From positions 310,001 through 374,000 of the forward strand of contig JACKHO010000008.1 of the NCBI GenBank assembly GCA_020638955.1: DNA of 64,000 nt. The letters are read 5' to 3'. The translations under genes and the position numbers were made by a program. This stretch comes from Planctomycetaceae bacterium (GTDB lineage Bacteria > Planctomycetota > Planctomycetia > Planctomycetales > Planctomycetaceae). This document shows positions 50,658-59,371 of the stretch, in pieces. A model generated the notes under the pieces. That model did not search any database. It was given only the letters and a program-made list of their open reading frames with translations, and was not told where the DNA came from. Each line of letters begins with the position of its first letter. The stretch's first letter is position 1.

Positions 50658-53600
50658 CTACTGGGCATTCGGCGTGTCTGTCTCCAGCGGAAATGCGGGA
50701 GGCTCGGCTTCACTCGCTTGTTCTGCCTGACGTTGCGTGTCGTCGCCGTCTTCCTCGAAGACAACGTCGGCAACTGAATGGGCGAACGTCGATACGCCCG
50801 TGAAGTAAATGCGGTTTTCGTCGAACTTGAGCGTCCCTGTCGAACGAGACTGATCGTCGATACCACGTTTGGCTTCGCGCACTTTGACGGAATTGCGTGA
50901 GCCTATGGTCCACAGCAGCGGCTGGTCAGATGGTGAAATGAGGCTCTGCTCCATTTTCATTTCGGTCTTGAAGCCTTTCGGGGCGTAGCTGAAATAACTT
51001 TCGGACCAGGGGTCGACGGCGAACAAGTCGGGCGTTTCTTTGAGGTCCAGGATGGTGTCGGGAAAGTTCCCGTGGTCACGCCGATGCGCCTGCAGCAAGA
51101 GAATGAGTTGTGTGGCTCGCTCGCAGGCCACGGCGTCGTGGTAGGTGTTCATGTTCCAGGATTCGCCCGTCGTCATTTCCTGCAGGATGGGATCATAGAC
51201 AGCGCCCGGTAAAAGGAAGTATGAAGTGGAAATCCAGCGCTGCAGTTGAATCGCTTTTTGTGATTGCATCGGATTCGGAGCGGCGTTTGGTTGCAGTGTT
51301 GTGTTGAGCGACTCCAGTGTCAGGAAAGCCACGAGGCGTCGGCAACGATTGCGTTCGGCCCAGGAAAGTGGTGAACGCAAAACTGCTTCGAATCCAGTCT
51401 CACCCATTGCGTCGTCCGCTCCCATGTGATCCCAAAGCGGGCCGCCTCCCTGATAGAACTGGTCGAACACGACGTACCGGGCGTACAACATTTTGGTTGG
51501 CAGTGGCCCGACATTTCCCACAATGTCTTCAACCTGCTGCCGCGTCTGCCGGAGTTGATCGGCTGTGACGTCGGGATGTGCCGCCCACCGCTGCAGGCCA
51601 GCGAGACCTCGGCGCTCACCCTGAATGGCCATGATCCAACCCGGCCAGTCAGTCGCCTGATGGCTCAGGTAGCGTTCCAGTTTGACTGCGAGCAGGAATG
51701 TCTCTCTCGCTGCTTCGGTATCGCCAGCGGCGAGTTGTTCGTTTCCTTCATCTTCCAGAATTGCCGCGACTCCAATAGTGAGCCTGCCGTCTTGCCCAAC
51801 TCGCAGTTCGATGGGAATGTTGTCCTTGAATCGGAACGGAATGTCTTGCGTTGTGCAGTTGAGTTCAGCGTCGAGTTCTGCGATGCGATGTACCAGAAAA
51901 CGACCGTCTGGCTTTCGGCCTTCGACAACTGTTGCAGCGTAGTTGTAGTTACTGGACGTAATACCGTTGCGGCAGAACTTCGCCAACTCCATCCAGGCGT
52001 CTCTCCAGTGCCCCTGAGGTTTTCGGTTCAGGTCAAAAGCTTCCTGGACGACGGAGTCATAACTTTGCGGGTGTGCCGGTGGTATGACGGCACCGGGAAC
52101 GGATGCAAACTGAGTGGATGAAACAGGCGGCGGTGGATAGTTCAGTGCGACGAACGGCGTCGTGGGAACGGGGAATGCTCGCAGTGACCAGCCGACGAAT
52201 GAAATCAATACGACAGGCAGGAAAATCCAACCCAATTGAATGAACGAGGCGCGTCGCACCGGGCGCTGCTCGTACCAAATGTGCCCGGTGTATCGAGTGG
52301 CAAAGAATGGCGCCAGCACGAGCGGCCACAATGTGGCGAAGTGTGGCAGGTCCAACATCGCCACAACGACCACCAGGATGTACAGAATCCAGGAGGCAAT
52401 CGCCGCACCACCCCAGGCAAGGAGACTGCTGCGGAACCAGTAACTGCTGAGTTGTCCAATCCCGAATAGCCCGAGCAGGAAGCTGAACAAAAGCGAGGCC
52501 CGAATGGCAATGTCTTCCGACAGAGAAATCCCAGGATAGAAGACGTGAGGGTTTAGGCCGTTGACGTCTCCCCGATGTGGCGCGTGAACTTCACCGAGAA
52601 CATGGAATATACTGGGAGCAATTTCGTGCCCGTATTGTGACGTTTGGCGAAAGACGGGGTGAAATCTCGACACGTCGGCGGCCCAGTCGAACAGTAACAG
52701 CCCAATGGCGACAGCCATTGTCGCGGGAAGCCAGGTCAAAGTTTTCGCGAGCCAGACGGTTCGGACAGGAATGCCACGCTGTGCCAGAAACTGCTTGACG
52801 TCGTCGCGGTGGTCATCGCGAAATGTTTTGAGTCCGAACTCGAGCAGCATGACGAAGAAGACAAGCCAGAACCAGGGGATGTAAGGGGAGAAACACGAGA
52901 GGCAAATGGCAGCAGCGCCAACGCCGCCCCAGAGCCAGACATGTGGCACGAGAGCCCGCATTTCTCGCCAAACCAGCATTGACCACGTGCGGGATGCTAC
53001 TGAGTCTTGATTTGCCGCCCGTTCTAGGCGGGCAGCGAGTTTAATTGACCCCAGAATTCGTTGGATGCGTTCCGAAATGCGCTGTATGTATCCCGCCTTG
53101 GCCTTCGCTGTCGTTGCCTCACTTTGCGGAGCGGCGGAAGTTGTCGGGCGGTATGAAATTCTCCAAGGGATGACGGTCCCTTTGCGCATCCAGTTGATGG
53201 CCATCGGCCAACTGATGAGGGCGATGAGTATCTGGAATGCAAAGTGTGGGACGAGTCGATGCGTACTTGTTTCAGCAATATCTGACATAATGGCTTCAGC
53301 GAACAGGACGCTGACCGCCGTGACAAACAAGGCGGGCATGACCTTGCGAATTGCGAGCGACCAGAAGACGCCCCAAACCGCAGCCGCGACAGCGACTTCA
53401 GTGAACTGCATGACTTCCTTCGCAGGGAAGATGAGTTCGTTGATGGAACCAGTCGCGACCAGCATGACCAGCGTTAACAAGGAAGTGGCGATTACAAACA
53501 GTCCCGTTCCGACAATGAGCCAAAGGGCTTTTGCGCCCAGGACTTTGGAAGGGGAGACCGGCAGGTGACGCAAATAGTCGGCGGTACGTTCTTCGTCTTC

Positions 53601-53831
53601 GCCAGCGAAGAGCATGGATCCGGAAGCTCCGGCGAAGCAAATTGTCAGCACAATGGGAATGGCCGTCAGACCAGATCCCAGTTGTTCAGTTCCGGTTCTG
53701 CCGAAACTGATGAGCGCAAATACGACGACGACCAGCTGCAGCAGGAACACGCCTGCGACGAGGCTGAGCCACAGCGTGCGCTGGGTGCGGTACTCTTTCC
53801 AGAAAAGATGATAACTGGCTGAACGAGTCAT
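50658..53831 (-). CDS. Very large ABC-2 type permease with extracytoplasmic domain
   Basis: The 1057-residue protein starts 'RSASYHLFWKEYRTQRTLWLSLVAGVFLL', a typical ABC-2 permease start. Two groups of membrane helices lie at about 20-220 and 280-560, then a long hydrophilic part (about 560-1057) with 'HRRDHGNFPDTILDLKETPDLFAVDPWSESYFSYAPKGF', which resembles planctomycete pseudopilin-like or export-linked domains. It forms the transmembrane part of an exporter with the ATPase encoded upstream on the same strand. The GntR regulator, ATPase and this gene make an operon. Substrate unknown. The size is far above ordinary 300-400 residue permeases. Confidence 0.75.
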   Translation of the reverse strand: MTRSASYHLFWKEYRTQRTLWLSLVAGVFLLQLVVVVFALISFGRTGTEQLGSGLTAIPIVLTICFAGASGSMLFAGEDEERTADYLRHLPVSPSKVLGAKALWLIVGTGLFVIATSLLTLVMLVATGSINELIFPAKEVMQFTEVAVAAAVWGVFWSLAIRKVMPALFVTAVSVLFAEAIMSDIAETSTHRLVPHFAFQILIALISWPMAINWMRKGTVIPWRISYRPTTSAAPQSEATTAKAKAGYIQRISERIQRILGSIKLAARLERAANQDSVASRTWSMLVWREMRALVPHVWLWGGVGAAAICLSCFSPYIPWFWLVFFVMLLEFGLKTFRDDHRDDVKQFLAQRGIPVRTVWLAKTLTWLPATMAVAIGLLLFDWAADVSRFHPVFRQTSQYGHEIAPSIFHVLGEVHAPHRGDVNGLNPHVFYPGISLSEDIAIRASLLFSFLLGLFGIGQLSSYWFRSSLLAWGGAAIASWILYILVVVVAMLDLPHFATLWPLVLAPFFATRYTGHIWYEQRPVRRASFIQLGWIFLPVVLISFVGWSLRAFPVPTTPFVALNYPPPPVSSTQFASVPGAVIPPAHPQSYDSVVQEAFDLNRKPQGHWRDAWMELAKFCRNGITSSNYNYAATVVEGRKPDGRFLVHRIAELDAELNCTTQDIPFRFKDNIPIELRVGQDGRLTIGVAAILEDEGNEQLAAGDTEAARETFLLAVKLERYLSHQATDWPGWIMAIQGERRGLAGLQRWAAHPDVTADQLRQTRQQVEDIVGNVGPLPTKMLYARYVVFDQFYQGGGPLWDHMGADDAMGETGFEAVLRSPLSWAERNRCRRLVAFLTLESLNTTLQPNAAPNPMQSQKAIQLQRWISTSYFLLPGAVYDPILQEMTTGESWNMNTYHDAVACERATQLILLLQAHRRDHGNFPDTILDLKETPDLFAVDPWSESYFSYAPKGFKTEMKMEQSLISPSDQPLLWTIGSRNSVKVREAKRGIDDQSRSTGTLKFDENRIYFTGVSTFAHSVADVVFEEDGDDTQRQAEQASEAEPPAFPLETDTPNAQ

Positions 53832-53906
53832 GAGGACGACCTTTCAATGAGCGAAACGGGCTCGAATGTCGACGCGTTACTTCGGCAGGACGAGGAAAGG
53901 TAGAAT

Positions 53907-54830
53907 TCAGTTGGTGGCTACTACTTCCTGAGGCCTATTTGGCAATCGGTACTCCCGCAACATGGCGAGCAAGATGTCTTCCAGGTTGGGCTGCCGAATG
54001 AGTGGTGACGGCAAATTGGAGTCGCGACAAATGTCTTGTAGTCGTCCGGCATCCAGGTCGCGGACCATCCAGACGAGGTCATGTCCGAACGGTACGTGAG
54101 CCAAAACCTGACCGGGCATTTGCGGCGGTTTGGCCTCAACATTCGGAAGTGTGAGCACCACTTCGGTCGTGTTGCGTTTCAAGTCTTCGAGGCGTTCAAT
54201 GCAGACCAGTTTTCCGTTGAGCAGAATGGCGACGACATCGGCGACTCGTTCGACTTCGTTGACCTGATGGCTCGACAGGAACACCGTACGGCCGGCTGAT
54301 GCGACATCAACCATGCTTTCGAGAAACTCGCGGCGGACCAGTGGATCGAGTCCGGAGGTCGGTTCATCGAGTACAAGTAACGGTGGTTCGTGGGCCATCG
54401 AAAGTGCCAGCGCGACTTTTGCCCGCATCCCTTTGGACAGTTCGCGGATCGCTTTGCTTCCATCCACATCAAAGCGTGCGCGGAGTGCGTCGTACTTGGC
54501 TTGAAATCCGGAGGGATAAAACCCCGAGGTGAACCAGCCAATTTCATCGACGGTCATCCATTCGTAGAGTGGAGGTCGATCAGCTACGTAGCCGACCTGC
54601 GAACGAATTTCGAGCGGCTTCTTCGCGCTGTCGAGGCCCATGACGTTGACTGTTCCCGAGTCGGGACTGTCGAGGCCCAGCATGAGTCGGATGGCGGTTG
54701 TCTTTCCGGCACCGTTTGCCCCAAGCAGGGCAAACACGGTGCCGGGTTCGATTTCGAAAGAGACATTGTCGAGCGCCAGAGTGTTGCCGAAGCGGCGCGT
54801 CACATTCTGGAATTGAACGATAGGAGCCAT
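53907..54830 (-). CDS. ABC transporter ATPase
   Basis: I start at 54830 (MAPIVQFQNVTRRFGNTLALDNV), with GGAG 9 bases upstream; the longer frame runs into the upstream regulator gene in another frame. The 307-residue protein has Walker A GANGAGKTTA, Q-loop 'VGYVADRPPLYEWMTV', signature 'LSKGMRAKVALALSM', Walker B 'LLVLDEPTSGLDP' and H-loop 'FLSSHQ'. It energises the large permease encoded next. The start is 32 bases after the GntR gene ends, and both ABC genes are controlled with it. Substrate unknown. Confidence 0.9.
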   Translation of the reverse strand: MAPIVQFQNVTRRFGNTLALDNVSFEIEPGTVFALLGANGAGKTTAIRLMLGLDSPDSGTVNVMGLDSAKKPLEIRSQVGYVADRPPLYEWMTVDEIGWFTSGFYPSGFQAKYDALRARFDVDGSKAIRELSKGMRAKVALALSMAHEPPLLVLDEPTSGLDPLVRREFLESMVDVASAGRTVFLSSHQVNEVERVADVVAILLNGKLVCIERLEDLKRNTTEVVLTLPNVEAKPPQMPGQVLAHVPFGHDLVWMVRDLDAGRLQDICRDSNLPSPLIRQPNLEDILLAMLREYRLPNRPQEVVATN

Positions 54831-54862
54831 GTTGTGTTTCTCCAGAGAGTTGTGTGTGACTG

Positions 54863-55240
54863 TTACGCAGAAGTGGGCCAGGCCGCGTGGACGAGTTTGA
54901 GAAAATCGTCGAGCTGCAGCCCTCCCTGTTGTGCTTCGCGGACGACGGACTCGACTCGGTCCTGCAGAATGTGACGTCGTCCCTCTCGGCATTGGTCCGG
55001 AGCGGTCGGGGCGACTGCGAGACCCGTTCCTCGAATCGGCGTGAGGATGCCGGTCTGCTGCAGTTCCCGGTAGGCTCGCGCCACCGTGTTGGGGTTCACG
55101 GCCAGTTGAGTCGCCAGTTCTCGCACGGAAGGCACGTGCTCCCCGACGAGCAGGGAGCCATTCGCAATGGCGTACGTCACCTGGCGACCAATTTGTTCAT
55201 AGATGGGGACGCCGTTTGTTGCGTCAATGTGGCAAATCAT
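54863..55240 (-). CDS. GntR family (YtrA-type) transcription regulator
   Basis: GAGGA precedes the ATG by 5 bases. The 125-residue protein has the GntR winged helix: 'PIYEQIGRQVTYAIANGSLLVGEHVPSVRELATQLAVNPNTVARAYRELQQTGILTPIRGTGLAV'. The remaining 45 residues are a short helical tail, too small for a ligand domain, which is the YtrA form. Such regulators sit in front of ABC genes they repress. Here the ATPase and permease genes follow directly and a palindrome lies just upstream of this gene, so autorepression of the operon is likely. Confidence 0.9.
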   Translation of the reverse strand: MICHIDATNGVPIYEQIGRQVTYAIANGSLLVGEHVPSVRELATQLAVNPNTVARAYRELQQTGILTPIRGTGLAVAPTAPDQCREGRRHILQDRVESVVREAQQGGLQLDDFLKLVHAAWPTSA

Positions 55241-55261
55241 TTCAGTCCTCGCTGAGCGATT

Positions 55262-55287
55262 TACTGTTCTAGTTCGATAGTACAGTA
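55262..55287. promoter_or_regulatory. Palindromic operator candidate of the GntR/ABC operon
   Basis: TACTGTTCTA (55262-55271) and TAGTACAGTA (55278-55287) are reverse complements with one mismatch, separated by GTTCGA. The centre lies about 35 bases upstream of the GntR start codon. GntR proteins of the YtrA type bind palindromes of this size, so this is probably the operator. A -10 box overlap is possible but cannot be proved. Confidence 0.65.
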
Positions 55288-55363
55288 GTCGGCGGGGAGG
55301 GGGCAGTCAAGAAGAAATGTCTGTTATTTTCAGAAATGCTTCAGCGGCGACGCGCCAGCGTGT

Positions 55364-56224
55364 TTACTGGTCGAGAGAGTCCAGTGCTTCCTGGAGAGCG
55401 GGGCCAAACTGCTGGGCACTCCAGATCGAGCGGCCGACACGCCAGCCCCGGTCCTGCAGGCTCGGATGATTCGGACGGATGTCACAAATCAGCATATCTT
55501 CCACGTGCCGCTGGGTTCTGGCGAGGATTTCCCCGTGGGGGTCAATGACGTAACTGTCGCCGTAACCGACGCCTTCGTATCCTGTTATGGACATCTCCTC
55601 GCCAACAGTGACGTTGTTTCCACGGACGAAGTAGACACTGTTTTCGACGGCCCGGGCGGTGTGGTCGGCTCGTACTTTCATGAAGTGCGAAATGAGCCCC
55701 GAGGGGCCAATGAAGTTGTAATGCGGAGCAAAAATGACCCGAGCCCCCTTGATGGAGAGAATACGCGACGGTTCGATGTAACCTCCATCTGCACAAATGA
55801 TAACGCCAAATTTGACAACGCCGTCAGAGACTGTGTGACGCTCGAAAACGGGGAATTCGCGTCCCTGGGTGTGGAACTTCATGTAAGCCGCACATTTGCT
55901 GTACGCGCCCAGCAAATGGCCGCGATGAACAATGGCCGCCGTGTTGTAGAGCAACTCGCCGCGTGTTTCGTTGAATCCCACGATGAACGTCGGGTCGAAC
56001 TCGGATGAGGCATGCAGAAGCTCGAGCATTTGCGGAGAATCGACGGAAAACGCATGTTTTCGGGCTCGTTCTTCGTCGTTTTGGTAGCCGGTGAGGAAGC
56101 ACTCCGGAAAGGAGACGATTTCCACGCGATCGCGTTGGGCGTCTTTCAGTCCCTGCACAACACGAGCGAGGTTGGCATCAAAGTCTCCGCTTTGTGGCTC
56201 GAACTGGCAGTGTGCGATACGCAT
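55364..56224 (-). CDS. Carbon-nitrogen hydrolase (nitrilase superfamily)
   Basis: The start at 56224 (MRIAHCQFEPQSGDFDANL) suits the family; the longer frame to 56341 adds unrelated residues. The 286-residue enzyme has the catalytic Glu41 (SFPECFLTGY), Lys110 (GAYSKCAAY) and Cys144 (IICADGGYIEPSR). The family hydrolyses amides or nitriles. Cys144 is followed by ADGGYIEPSR in place of the common YDxRFPE, a pattern seen in less studied branches. Substrate unknown. It is divergent from the ABC operon beginning at 56570. Confidence 0.85.
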   Translation of the reverse strand: MRIAHCQFEPQSGDFDANLARVVQGLKDAQRDRVEIVSFPECFLTGYQNDEERARKHAFSVDSPQMLELLHASSEFDPTFIVGFNETRGELLYNTAAIVHRGHLLGAYSKCAAYMKFHTQGREFPVFERHTVSDGVVKFGVIICADGGYIEPSRILSIKGARVIFAPHYNFIGPSGLISHFMKVRADHTARAVENSVYFVRGNNVTVGEEMSITGYEGVGYGDSYVIDPHGEILARTQRHVEDMLICDIRPNHPSLQDRGWRVGRSIWSAQQFGPALQEALDSLDQ

Positions 56225-56569
56225 GGCTGTATTCCCGTTGTAGACGGCAAATTCGGCAAGGATTGAACTCGCAGGATACTGTTCGTAATGCGAAATATCG
56301 CGTTCAATCTCAAATTTGCCGGTTGCCGCAATGGGGAACACGTAGGAACAATCGGTTGCTCACTTGATTCCAACTGAGCAAATGTGGTTCCTTACCGTTG
56401 ACGGTCGTTCCTCAGAACGACAACATGGAGCCATTATTGTGGGGATGATCCCTCATTTTTCATTTTCATCTCCCACGTCATTTCGCAATTCATTCGGTGT
56501 TCATTTGTTCTTAACGCAGTGTTGGTTGTCTTCTCGTTTTGAAGGCAGTCAGCGGTTTGGGGAGTTCTA
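56225..56569. promoter_or_regulatory. Divergent intergenic region
   Basis: Around 345 bases separate the start of the carbon-nitrogen hydrolase (minus strand) and the second ABC ATPase (plus strand), so both promoters must lie here. It is T-rich near 56450-56540. No convincing hexamers or palindromes can be named. Confidence 0.4.
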
Positions 56570-57517
56570 ATGTCGGCGGTCATTGAGATTCGGAACCTCA
56601 GCAAAATCTATCGAGATTTCTGGGGTCGTCCAAAAGTGAAGGCGCTCAACTCGCTCAGTCTGGATGTTCAGCAAGGCGAGATTTTTGGTTTGCTGGGACC
56701 AAACGGTTCCGGAAAGACCACAACACTCAAGTGTCTGCTGGGATTGCTGTTTCCCACGTCGGGCACAGCAACAATTCTTGGCAAACCCTCGCACGACGTC
56801 GAAAAGAACGAGCGAATTGGGTACCTGCCTGAAGAGTCTTACCTCTACAAGTTCCTCACCGGCGATGAAACGCTCGACTTCTACGGTCGGCTGTTCAAGA
56901 TGTCGGCGGCAGAGTTGAAGAAACGAAAAGAGGAACTGCTCGACTTGGTAAAAATTAAGCATGCCCGCCATCGTCAATTGAAGGAATATTCCAAAGGGAT
57001 GACGCGCCGCATTGGTTTGGCGCAAGCACTCATTAACGATCCCGACCTCATTCTGCTCGATGAACCCACAAGCGGCTTGGATCCGATTGCCAACTCGCAA
57101 ATGAAGGATTTGATTCTCGACCTCAAAAAGCAGGGTAAAACGGTTGTCATGTGCAGTCACCTGTTGGCCGACGTGCAGGACGTTTGCGACCGCATTGCCA
57201 TTCTGCACCAGGGAGATTTGAAAGTCCTCGGTAATGTCCAAGACCTGCTGCAGACCAAGGGAGAAAGCCAACTGCGAACTTCTGAGCTGAGTGAAGAGGC
57301 TCTAAAAGAAGTGCAACAGGTGCTGGCGAAGCATGGTGTCGACCTGAAGGAAGCGTCGCATCCGACAACAACACTGGAAGATTTGTTCCTGCGGACTGTC
57401 ATGGAAAGCGAACAGCGACCCGGCCGCCGGTTTGAGCCAGGTGAGTTGCCGACTGGTAGTGTCGAACAGGCCGACTCGCCGACAGGAGCTACCGAAGGGG
57501 GGAGCCGCAAAAACTAG
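56570..57517 (+). CDS. ABC transporter ATPase (second cassette)
   Basis: A GGGGAG lies 5 bases before the ATG. The 315-residue ATPase has Walker A GPNGSGKTTT, Q-loop 'IGYLPEESYLYKFLTGDE', signature 'YSKGMTRRIGLAQAL', Walker B 'LILLDEPTSGLDP' and H-loop 'VMCSHLL'. It ends with a hydrophilic tail. The permease follows 60 bases later in the same direction. It belongs to the drug/lipid export ABC-2 class; substrate unknown. It is the first of at least four genes on the plus strand. Confidence 0.9.
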   Translation: MSAVIEIRNLSKIYRDFWGRPKVKALNSLSLDVQQGEIFGLLGPNGSGKTTTLKCLLGLLFPTSGTATILGKPSHDVEKNERIGYLPEESYLYKFLTGDETLDFYGRLFKMSAAELKKRKEELLDLVKIKHARHRQLKEYSKGMTRRIGLAQALINDPDLILLDEPTSGLDPIANSQMKDLILDLKKQGKTVVMCSHLLADVQDVCDRIAILHQGDLKVLGNVQDLLQTKGESQLRTSELSEEALKEVQQVLAKHGVDLKEASHPTTTLEDLFLRTVMESEQRPGRRFEPGELPTGSVEQADSPTGATEGGSRKN

Positions 57518-57577
57518 GCCGACGCAATTCCATTGCGAGTGGTCTCTTTTGCGTGTTCTCAATTGGAGGTTTTATCC

Positions 57578-59371
57578 ATGTCATTTCTCTACGTACTCTG
57601 GCAGCAGTTAGGCTACTGGTTCATTGTTGTTGGTGGGGCGGCGGGCGCCTTTTTACTCGTTGGCATCGTTGTCTCGCTGTTGCAACATGGTTCTGCTGCG
57701 CCGGCAATTCTTGGCGCGACGCTTGTGCGCGGCGTGAAGGATTTGCTGTTCATGTCCGCGAAACGGATTGCAGCAATTGCCAAGTTGACGTTTGTTGAAT
57801 CGTACCGGAGGCAGGTGTTTGCGGTCGGGCTTGTCTTTCTCGGCGTCATTATGTTCGGCGGTTGGTTCTTTGGAGACGCCAAGAGCGACTCCATTGCCCC
57901 TTACGTGAGTACGGTTGTCACTCCGATGTGGTTTGTGCTCGTGCCCATGTCGTTGCTGGTGTCCTGCTGGGGGATTCCAGCCGACGTGAAAGAACGTTCG
58001 ATTCACACGGTCGTTACCAAGCCGGTGAAACGCAGCGAAATTGTCGTCGGTCGCATGCTTGGTTACAGCGCCATTATGACCGTTATCGTCGTGGCCGTTT
58101 CACTCGGCAACTATTTGTGGCTGATGGGGCAGGTTCCGGAACATTTGAAAGACCAAATGGTGGCTCGCGTTCCCGTCTACGGCGAATTGACCTTTCTCGA
58201 TCGTCAGGGGATGCCATCGAAAGTTGGAATTAACGTTGGTGATCCTTGGGAATATCGCAGTTACATTGAAGGGCAAACACAAAGCCGTGCTATTTGGCGA
58301 TTTTCTTTCCTGGATCTTGGCACGTTGAAGAAGATGGAGAGCATTCCGCTTGAGCACCGGTTCGAGGCATTCCGTACGGTCAAGGGACGCATTGAAGTTG
58401 AAACCAGATTTCAATTGACGTTAATCAATCCGACAACAAAACTGCGAATGACGCTGCCAGCCATGTATTCCGTTCGTGAGTTTGTTGCGAGCGGTCGCGA
58501 ACGCGTTCTTGAAGTTCCCCAAACCCTTCCGCTTACCGTTGAAGTCAACAAGAAGACGGAATGGGAAGATCCCGATTTGCAGCAGCGTGTTGATGAGGAA
58601 GTTGAGAGGGTTCTTGAGGAATTGCGGAAAGAAGAAGCAGCAGCCGCAGCGGCTGCTAACCGCGCTCCCAAAGAGATCACGCGACAGGACGTGAAGGAAG
58701 TCACCGTCGATGTTTTCGTGCTCGATGATTTGGTCGATGATACCGTGGAAAATTTGGGCAGTGCACTCACCGTCGAAATCGCTTGCGTGGAGCCAAACCA
58801 GTTCATCGGTGTGAATCCCGCAGACTTGTTTGTCCGGCTGAGCGATAAGTCGTTCACGGGCAATTACGTCAAAGCCATGGTCGGCATTTGGTTGTTTGTC
58901 ATTCTGCTGGTCATTCTCGGCACGACTTCCAGCTGTTTCGTAAAAGGTCCCGTTGCGACACTGCTCTGCGTCGGTCTCATCATTCTGGGATATCACCTGA
59001 CTGGTCACCTGGAGACGCAACGGCAATTGGCCGAGGCTCAGGCTGTTCACGGGGCTGGTGGGCCGCTGGAGGCAACGTACAAGTTGCTGACGAAGTCGCC
59101 CGAGTTGCCGAACAACTTTGGGACAAAGGTCATGTCGAAAATCGATGGTGCTGCCGTTTCCGCATTGAACGTTGCTCAGCTTGCGGTACCAGATTTGACC
59201 CGCTTCAGCACAGAGGCGACCGATCGGCAGTTGCAGCTCGATATTTCGCGAGGGTTTGATATTCCGGCAACCCATATGATTTATCGGTTTATTGTTGTCC
59301 TTTCGTATTTCATCCCCATGGTTATTCTCGGTTATTTCAGCCTCGTGTTGCGCGAATTGGAGCATAAGTAA
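57578..59371 (+). CDS. ABC-2 type permease (second cassette)
   Basis: GGAGG lies 7 bases before the ATG at 57578 (MSFLYVLWQQLGYWFIVVGG), so the upstream frame to 57533 is rejected. The 597-residue protein has an N-terminal hydrophobic helix, a 'LTFVESYRRQVFAVGLVFLGVIMFGGWFFG' helix, two or three further helices, a large extracytoplasmic domain (about 215-425) with 'VEVNKKTEWEDPDLQQRVDEEVERV', and C-terminal helices. Its 'ADVKERSIHTVVTKPVKRSEIVVGR' loop is the usual ATPase contact of this class. It overlaps the next gene by one base (TAATG). Confidence 0.85.
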   Translation: MSFLYVLWQQLGYWFIVVGGAAGAFLLVGIVVSLLQHGSAAPAILGATLVRGVKDLLFMSAKRIAAIAKLTFVESYRRQVFAVGLVFLGVIMFGGWFFGDAKSDSIAPYVSTVVTPMWFVLVPMSLLVSCWGIPADVKERSIHTVVTKPVKRSEIVVGRMLGYSAIMTVIVVAVSLGNYLWLMGQVPEHLKDQMVARVPVYGELTFLDRQGMPSKVGINVGDPWEYRSYIEGQTQSRAIWRFSFLDLGTLKKMESIPLEHRFEAFRTVKGRIEVETRFQLTLINPTTKLRMTLPAMYSVREFVASGRERVLEVPQTLPLTVEVNKKTEWEDPDLQQRVDEEVERVLEELRKEEAAAAAAANRAPKEITRQDVKEVTVDVFVLDDLVDDTVENLGSALTVEIACVEPNQFIGVNPADLFVRLSDKSFTGNYVKAMVGIWLFVILLVILGTTSSCFVKGPVATLLCVGLIILGYHLTGHLETQRQLAEAQAVHGAGGPLEATYKLLTKSPELPNNFGTKVMSKIDGAAVSALNVAQLAVPDLTRFSTEATDRQLQLDISRGFDIPATHMIYRFIVVLSYFIPMVILGYFSLVLRELEHK

